Made by a program: the position numbers and the translations under genes. A stretch of 64,000 bases of DNA from Archivesica marissinica (Eukaryota > Mollusca > Bivalvia > Venerida > Vesicomyidae): assembly GCA_014843695.1 (NCBI GenBank), contig CM026390.1:53100121-53164120 (forward strand). The letters are read 5' to 3'. This document shows positions 57,501 to 64,000 of this stretch, one piece after another. A model generated the notes under the pieces. The model did not search any database. It worked only from the letters and a program-made list of their open reading frames with translations, and had not been told where the DNA came from. Every line of letters begins with the position of its first letter. The stretch's first letter is position 1.

Positions 57501-59070
57501 TGATAGCAGGACTGTAAGGTAGTATGTGCATTGTGTAAACCCATATAATGATAGGACTGTATGGCAGACTGTGCATTGTGTAAACCCATATAATGATAGG
57601 ACTGTATGGGAGACTGTACATTGTGGAAACCTGTACAATGATAGGACTGTATGGCAGATTGTACATTGTGGAAACCCATAAAATGATAGGACTGTATGGG
57701 AGACTGTACATTGTGGAAACCCATAAAATGATAGGACTGTATGGGAGTCTGTACATTGTGGAAACCCATACAATGATAGGACTGTATGGGAGACTGTACA
57801 TTGTGGAAACCCATACAATGATAGGACTGTATGGCAGATTGTACATTGTGGAAACCCATAAAATGATAGGACTGTATGGGAGACTGTACATTGTGGAAAC
57901 CCATAAAATGATAGGACTGTATGGGAGTCTGTACATTGTGGAAACCCATACAATGATAGGACTGTATGGGAGACTGTACATTGTGGAAACCCATAAAATG
58001 ATAGGACTGTATGGGAGACTGTACATTGTGGAAACCCATAAAATGATAGGACTGTATGGCAGACTGTACATTGTGGAAACCCATAAAATGATAGGACTGT
58101 ATGGGAGACTGTACATTGTGGAAACCCATAAAATGATAGGACTGTATGGCAGACTGTACATTGTGGAAACCCATAAAATGATAGGACTGTATGGCAGACT
58201 GTACATTGTGGAAACCCATAAAATGATAGGACTGTATGGCAGACTGTACATTGTGGAAACCCATAAAATGATAGGACTGTATGGCAGACTGTACATTGTG
58301 GAAACCCATAAAATGATAGGACTGTATGGCAGACTGTACATTGTGGAAACCCATAAAATGATAGGACTGTATGGCAGACTGTACATTGTGGAAACCCATA
58401 AAATGATAGGACTGTATGGCAGACTGTACATTGTGGAAACCCATAAAATGATAGGACTGTATGCCAGACTGTACATTGTGGAAACCCATAAAATGATAGG
58501 ACTGTATGGGAGACTGTACATTGTGGAAACCCATAAAATGATAGGACTGTATGGGAGACTGTACATTGTGGAAACACATCAAATGATAGGACTGTATGGG
58601 AGACTGTACATTGTGGAAACACATAAAATGATAGGACTGTATGGGAGACTGTACATTGTGGAAACCTGTAAAATGATAGGACTGTATGGGAGACTGTACA
58701 TTGTGTAAACCCATAAAATGATAGTACTGTATGGGAGACTGTACATTGTGGAAACCCATAAAATGATAGGACTGTATGGGAGACTGTACATTGTGTAAAC
58801 CCATAAAATGATAGTACTGTATGGGAGTCTGTACATTGTGGAAACCCGTAAAATGATAGAACTGTATGGGAGACTGTACATTGTGGAAACCCATAAAATG
58901 ATAGAACTGTATGGGAGACTGTACATTGTGGAAAACCATAAAATGATAGAACTGTATGGGAGTCTGTACATTGTGGAAACCCGTAAAATGATAGAACTGT
59001 ATGGGAGACTGTACATTGTGTAAACCCGTAAAATGATAGGACTCTATGGGATTCTGTATATTGTGGAAAC
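57500..59070. repeat. 45-bp minisatellite in intron 19
   Basis: About 35 copies of GGACTGTATGGGAGACTGTA then CATTGTGGAAACCCATAAAATGATA are present. The unit is a multiple of three and stop-free in several frames on both strands, giving four or five overlapping spurious open frames of up to 553 codons. Confidence 0.95.
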
Positions 59071-59496
59071 CCATCGGCGCGTTTGATTGCATGGCATAAA
59101 GGCCAAAGAATGGACGATAATTCCGTTATCAACGAGTTAAATATTGAGTCAGTAATAAGTAATTCGGACAGTACTATAAATCCGGATAGTAAGGAATCGT
59201 GGCCATCTGGCCAGAGGATTGTTGAATTGGGCCATTTGTCAGTGCACTCTCTGGCCCTACTTTCATCAAATTTCTCACTTTGAGATTGCTCTGGGTTTAA
59301 ATTTTCTTACATTGATAAATCATTAAGCTTGAACAATTGTTGGGGTATATGTTTAGTTTAGTATTCATAAACAATATCTCAATGAAGGCATTTAAGGAAT
59401 TATTAACTTTGAGAATTTTGAGTTGAGAATCTTGAGTTTCAACGAACAATTGGAAGTTGAGATATTTATGGAATTTTAGTTTATAATACAAATTAT

Positions 59497-59706
59497 TTTA
59501 GCTTGATTGCGGAACAAGTTATTAAAACTTAAACTAATCCCTCACGAGAACTCATTCCTGATGGAATCCATCGCCACGAGGGAGAGAGAAAAGGAAATGT
59601 GGAATTTAAATGCCTTGCCTAAGGACACAATCATAATGTCTATAGCTGGGTGCGAACACTCCGGGCCTTTCGCACCTGAAGCGAACACGCTATCATGACT
59701 TCCACA
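59497..59706 (-). mobile_element. tRNA-derived SINE (family A)
   Basis: The tail TTTAGCTTGATTGCGGAACA is at the left and the head, CGAACACGCTATCATGACTT in plus reading, is at the right, with part of the A-box side deleted. Confidence 0.82.
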
Positions 59707-59709
59707 ATT

Positions 59710-60380
59710 TTAGCTAGTTATGACCTCAATACACACCTAATTTGGCCTCTTAGGACAGGTGGTATCTTTATTGAGGTATTCTCTTGGGCAGGTTGGACTA
59801 TATTAACCAGTGTTGTCATATATGGTGATTAGTTTTAAATATTATAACAATATTTGCATTTTTCATTTTTATGATAGAAAAATTACCTCACTTACATTAC
59901 GTTACTTATTTGCTGTGTCAACAATGAATATAGATGAACATACTTAGATCTTCTATAATGTTGTAAAAGTTATTTTTATATAATAATATGCCTGTTGTAA
60001 GCTTACTGATGAGATGCACAGATTTCCAACAGATTTAAAGAAAAAGTGAGAAAATTGGCATGTTACATTAATTCATAAAAAAATTATATTAATTAATAAT
60101 TATATTACATGTAAAATACTAAAAAATCTCACCAAAATCAAGTACTCAACCATGGAAAATTCATGATTTAAGATTATTGTATTCTAAATATGCATATTTT
60201 ATGTTTGTAGTTACATGCAATTATGAGAAATTATTGGCCAAATAATATATTAAAAAAACGAAGTCATTAGCATTTCAATTTTATTTCATATTTTGGTTAG
60301 TAACAGGAACTGAAAGAGTGATCTCTTAATACAAGTGGTCTCTTAATAGACATGATCTTTTGAACAAGTTTGACTGTACA
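59710..60380. mobile_element. Dispersed non-autonomous element, second copy of 11130-11790
   Basis: It shares ordered blocks with the first copy and ends AACAAGTTTGACTGTACA, similar to the Tigger end at 22205-22218. It inserted directly beside the SINE at 59497-59706. Confidence 0.7.
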
Positions 60381-60470
60381 TGAATAGAATAATCAGGTGA
60401 TGTAGTTTTGAGCCAATGTTGGACCACTATAGTCCTCTCATTTTAATATATTTATTTCTTTTTATATCAG

Positions 60471-60570
60471 CATCTCAGTGACAAACCAGTTTGATAGTGA
60501 CACAGAAATATCAACACTTGAGATTGTATCACAAATACTAGAATTGAGAGCTGAGGAATTATCTAGCGCT
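60471..60570 (+). CDS. Exon 20: continuation of the unrecognised domain
   Basis: The exon is 100 nt, entering in phase 2 and leaving in phase 0, with acceptor ctttttatatcag and donor gtaagt. Joined to exon 19 it reads ISVTNQFDSDTE through VSQILELRAEELSSA, with no stop. There is no homology I can name. The acidic, helical-looking end suggests the domain continues into an exon beyond the window or in the N gap. A MITE begins 16 bp after the donor. Confidence 0.68.
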
Positions 60571-60586
60571 GTAAGTTGAATTCTTT

Positions 60587-60816
60587 AACCCTTTCCTTCA
60601 TAGAGGTTTAGGTTAATATACTATTATATCTCCATACAAACGACAGCCATTTAGCTATCATGCAGTGGATAAATAGTCGCCATATCTATCCCACCTCCAT
60701 AGATATTACTGGAACTACATGAGATTCTTGTCTTTATTATGAACATTGGTTTAACATTGTCAATGTATGTCGTATTGGTAATGGCATCAACAGGTGCTTC
60801 TATGAGGGAAAGGGTT
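60587..60816. mobile_element. MITE copy, AACCCTTTCC-TIR family, next to exon 20 donor
   Basis: Ends AACCCTTTCCTTCATAGA and TCTATGAGGGAAAGGGTTT are near-perfect inverted repeats. It begins 16 bp after the gtaagt of exon 20. Confidence 0.88.
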
Positions 60817-61240
60817 TATGAACATTGGTTTGACTACTACATTGTCAATGTATGTCGTATTGGTAATGGCATCAAGATGTGCTTCTATGACTGAAAGGGT
60901 TTATGAACATTGGTTTGACTACTACATTGTCAATGTATGTCGTATTGGTAATGGCATCAACAGGTGCTTCTATGAGGGAAAGGGTTTATGAACATTGGTT
61001 TGACTACTACATTGTCAATGTATGTCGTATTGGTAATGGCATCAAGATGTGCTTCTATGACTGAAAGGGTTTATGAACATTGGTTTGACTACTACATTGT
61101 CAATGTATGTCGTATTGGTAATGGCATCAAGAGGTGCTTCTATGAGGGAAAGGGTTTATGAACATTGGTTTGACTACTACATTGTCAATGTATGTTGTAT
61201 TGGTAATGGCATCAAGATGTGCTTCTATGACTGAAAGGTT
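60817..61240. repeat. 84-bp tandem repeat seeded by the MITE's right half
   Basis: Five further copies of the MITE's last 84 bp (ATGAACATTGGTTTGACTAC to GAAAGGGTTT) are present. Units alternate between GAGGGAAAGGG and GACTGAAAGGG ends, so the true period is a 168-bp dimer. Confidence 0.9.
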
Positions 61241-61294
61241 CAGCAACTCTGAAACTGATTATCTTCTACTTAGTATTGACTTTGTTTTAAGTTA

Positions 61295-61432
61295 AATCTT
61301 GATTTAGTTTACAAGCATATTGCAAAACAAGTTTTAGCAACTTATTTATCATTCTTGTTGGTGTTGATGAAACCATACAATAAATGCTCACTTGTGTGGG
61401 GGAAACAGGAGTATCTGGAGAACATCAATGTG
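61295..61432 (-). mobile_element. SINE family B fragment
   Basis: Tail-like CATATTGCAAAACAAGTTTT and body GGGGGAAACAGGAGTATCTG match 7347-7584 with many differences. The head is absent. Confidence 0.65.
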
Positions 61433-61819
61433 CAAAATATATATGTGCCACTTTTTATGAAGCAAATTGAATGGTGTACGTGACATTTCACACTCGGATA
61501 GGATTACCAGGTCGCTATAGCTTCTATATTTCTCAAAATTATATTCGGTAATGTACCGAAATGTGAGTGTTTATATATAAAATTATATATATATTCATGG
61601 TGACTTTTATTATCACACTATCATTGGATTAACTGGATCTTCTAAGTGACTGACATTATTTTGTTATCAATACATACATATGTAATTGTAATAAGTAATT
61701 GTGCTCATTAATGATTTGGTATCATTGAATATTTGGTAAAAGAAGTTCATTGACAAATTGCTCATCATATTTCTATATATGACCAAAATTTGTCCAATGA
61801 GATCTTGGTGGTTTTTTGT

Positions 61820-62970
61820 TTAATCATATTTTATTTGCTATTTTACATATATAGTACATATAGACTTAACATTCATTATAATATACATATATAGTACATA
61901 TAGACTTAACATTCATTATATTATACATATATAGTACATATAGACTTAACATTCATTATACATATACATATATAGTACATATAGACTTAACATTCATTAT
62001 ACATATACATATATAGTACATATAGACTTAACATTCATTATACATATACATATATAGTACATATAGACTTAACATTCATTATACATATACATATATAGTA
62101 CATATAGACTTAACATTCATTATACATATATAGTACATATAGACTTAACATTCATTATACATATATAGTACATATAGACTTAACATTCATTATACATATA
62201 TAGTACATATAGACTTAACATTCATTATACATATACATATATAGTACATATAGACTTAACATTCATTATACATATACATATATAGTACATATAGACTTAA
62301 CATTCATTATACATATATAGTACATATAGACTTAACATTCATTATACATATACATATATAGTACATATAGACTTAACATTCATTATACATATACATATAT
62401 AGTACATATAGACTTAACATTCATTATACATATACATATATAGTACATATAGACTTAACATTCATTATACATATACATATATAGTACATATAGACTTAAC
62501 ATTCATTATACATATACATATATAGTACATATAGACTTAACATTCATTATACATATACATATATAGTACATATAGACTTACATATATAGTACATATCTTA
62601 CATATATAGTACATATAGACTTACATATATAGTACATATAGACTTAACATTCATTATACATATACATATATAGTACATATAGACTTAACATTCATTATAT
62701 GTGATATTTTCATATATAGTACATATAGACTTAACATTATACATATATAGTACATATAGATTAACATTCATTATCATATACATATATAGTACATATAGAC
62801 TTAACATTCATTATATGTGATATTTTACATATATAGTACATATAGACTTAACATTCATTATATTTGCTATTTTACATATATAGTACATATAGACTTAACA
62901 TTCATTATATTTGCTATTTTACATATATAGTACATATAGACTTAACATTCATTATATTTGCTATTTTACA
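61820..62970. repeat. About 42-bp AT-rich satellite abutting an assembly gap
   Basis: About 28 units of ACATATATAGTACATATAGA then CTTAACATTCATTAT are present, with ATACAT or TTTGCTATTTT joints. The last and first units keep the longer joint TTTGCTATTTTACATA, as does the single copy near 2103-2165. The array runs into the gap, so its true length is unknown. Confidence 0.93.
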
Positions 62971-63970
62971 NNNNNNNNNNNNNNNNNNNNNNNNNNNNNN
63001 NNNNNNNNNNNNNNNNNNNNNNNNNNNNNNNNNNNNNNNNNNNNNNNNNNNNNNNNNNNNNNNNNNNNNNNNNNNNNNNNNNNNNNNNNNNNNNNNNNNN
63101 NNNNNNNNNNNNNNNNNNNNNNNNNNNNNNNNNNNNNNNNNNNNNNNNNNNNNNNNNNNNNNNNNNNNNNNNNNNNNNNNNNNNNNNNNNNNNNNNNNNN
63201 NNNNNNNNNNNNNNNNNNNNNNNNNNNNNNNNNNNNNNNNNNNNNNNNNNNNNNNNNNNNNNNNNNNNNNNNNNNNNNNNNNNNNNNNNNNNNNNNNNNN
63301 NNNNNNNNNNNNNNNNNNNNNNNNNNNNNNNNNNNNNNNNNNNNNNNNNNNNNNNNNNNNNNNNNNNNNNNNNNNNNNNNNNNNNNNNNNNNNNNNNNNN
63401 NNNNNNNNNNNNNNNNNNNNNNNNNNNNNNNNNNNNNNNNNNNNNNNNNNNNNNNNNNNNNNNNNNNNNNNNNNNNNNNNNNNNNNNNNNNNNNNNNNNN
63501 NNNNNNNNNNNNNNNNNNNNNNNNNNNNNNNNNNNNNNNNNNNNNNNNNNNNNNNNNNNNNNNNNNNNNNNNNNNNNNNNNNNNNNNNNNNNNNNNNNNN
63601 NNNNNNNNNNNNNNNNNNNNNNNNNNNNNNNNNNNNNNNNNNNNNNNNNNNNNNNNNNNNNNNNNNNNNNNNNNNNNNNNNNNNNNNNNNNNNNNNNNNN
63701 NNNNNNNNNNNNNNNNNNNNNNNNNNNNNNNNNNNNNNNNNNNNNNNNNNNNNNNNNNNNNNNNNNNNNNNNNNNNNNNNNNNNNNNNNNNNNNNNNNNN
63801 NNNNNNNNNNNNNNNNNNNNNNNNNNNNNNNNNNNNNNNNNNNNNNNNNNNNNNNNNNNNNNNNNNNNNNNNNNNNNNNNNNNNNNNNNNNNNNNNNNNN
63901 NNNNNNNNNNNNNNNNNNNNNNNNNNNNNNNNNNNNNNNNNNNNNNNNNNNNNNNNNNNNNNNNNNNNNN
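62971..63970. other. Assembly gap (1000 N)
   Basis: Exactly 1000 undetermined bases, probably a placeholder of arbitrary size. Thirty bases of unique sequence follow (63971-64000) and no call is possible for them. Confidence 0.98.
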
Positions 63971-64000
63971 TTAAACTACATCCGGGTATCGGCAAACGTG

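Larger units (their letters stand above)
2272..60570 (+). other. Gene span: modular extracellular protein with 18 GCC2/GCC3 (ephrin-receptor-like) Cys modules; both ends outside window
   Basis: Twenty exons on the + strand join into one open reading frame of 3407 nt (about 1135 codons). Exons 1-18 each encode one module with Cys spacing C-x(9-14)-C-x2-C-x(12-16)-C-x2-C-x(12-21)-C, commonly with G-x-Y/F after the third Cys and a T-rich, G-containing stretch before the sixth. This matches the GCC2/GCC3 ephrin-receptor-like family, a disulfide-rich extracellular fold. Each of these exons starts and ends in phase 1 and has AG/GT borders. Exons 19-20 encode a different domain I do not recognise. 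Many N-x-S/T sequons support a secreted or ectodomain location. No signal peptide, start, stop or membrane segment is present, so N- and C-termini lie outside. SVEP1- or SCUBE-like proteins carry such modules, but orthology is inferred only at the domain level. Introns range from about 0.55 to 6.7 kb and are filled with minisatellites and transposons. Confidence 0.85.

Noticed and set aside
57427..59132. Overlapping open frames up to 553 codons on both strands
   Set aside because: The 45-bp unit is a multiple of three without stops, so several frames stay open at once; no unique domain is present.

Overview
This is a eukaryotic, intron-rich, AT-rich animal genomic window. It carries tRNA-derived SINEs, hAT and Tigger/pogo DNA transposons, terminal-inverted-repeat MITEs and a great deal of minisatellite DNA. 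That mix, with a long secreted cysteine-rich protein in one-module exons, fits a lophotrochozoan. A bivalve mollusc is my best guess, but it is an inference and the species is not determined. Positions 62971-63970 are an assembly gap of N.

One gene can be supported, on the + strand, running through the whole window and probably beyond both ends. I find 20 internal exons (2272 to 60570). Exons 1-18 each encode one six-cysteine module of the GCC2/GCC3 or 'ephrin-receptor-like' type (C-x(9-14)-C-x2-C-x(12-16)-C-x2-C-x(12-21)-C); one has two extra cysteines. All 18 are flanked by phase-1 introns, so any one can be gained, lost or skipped without changing frame. Exons 19 and 20 encode a different, unrecognised domain that contains a dibasic KRKR site. 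No signal peptide, start codon, membrane segment, stop codon or poly(A) end is in the window. The product is best described as part of a large extracellular modular protein of the kind that carries GCC2/GCC3 repeats (SVEP1- and SCUBE-like proteins are examples). Orthology is not established.

The introns hold most of the sequence. Many contain a private minisatellite: 22 bp at 1-1334, 25 bp at 4917-7212, 68 bp at 8899-9371, 23 and 56 bp at 12285-14510, 42 bp at 19150-19590, 39 bp at 23160-24115, 23 bp at 24225-25770, about 88 then about 39 bp at 25989-30955, about 42 bp at 34480-36655, 60 bp at 45205-45745, 41 bp at 49681-53740, 56 bp at 54700-55690, 24 and 54 bp at 56343-56961, 45 bp at 57500-59070, 84/168 bp at 60817-61240 and about 42 bp at 61820-62970. 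Three of these arrays are tandem copies of an exon boundary. Exon 2 is preceded by copies of its own acceptor and 5' half, exon 9 is followed by copies of its own 3' end and donor, and exon 19 is preceded by copies of its own acceptor. Two arrays change orientation internally and so form large inverted repeats, and a separate near-perfect 223-bp palindrome lies at 48891-49113.

The transposon content includes two non-autonomous hAT elements with intact 8-bp target duplications, each retaining the start of a BED zinc finger. There is a 2.0-kb decayed Tigger/pogo element with TA duplication, broken transposase and a C-terminal PCNA-binding-like motif. Several MITE families and at least four SINE families are also present.
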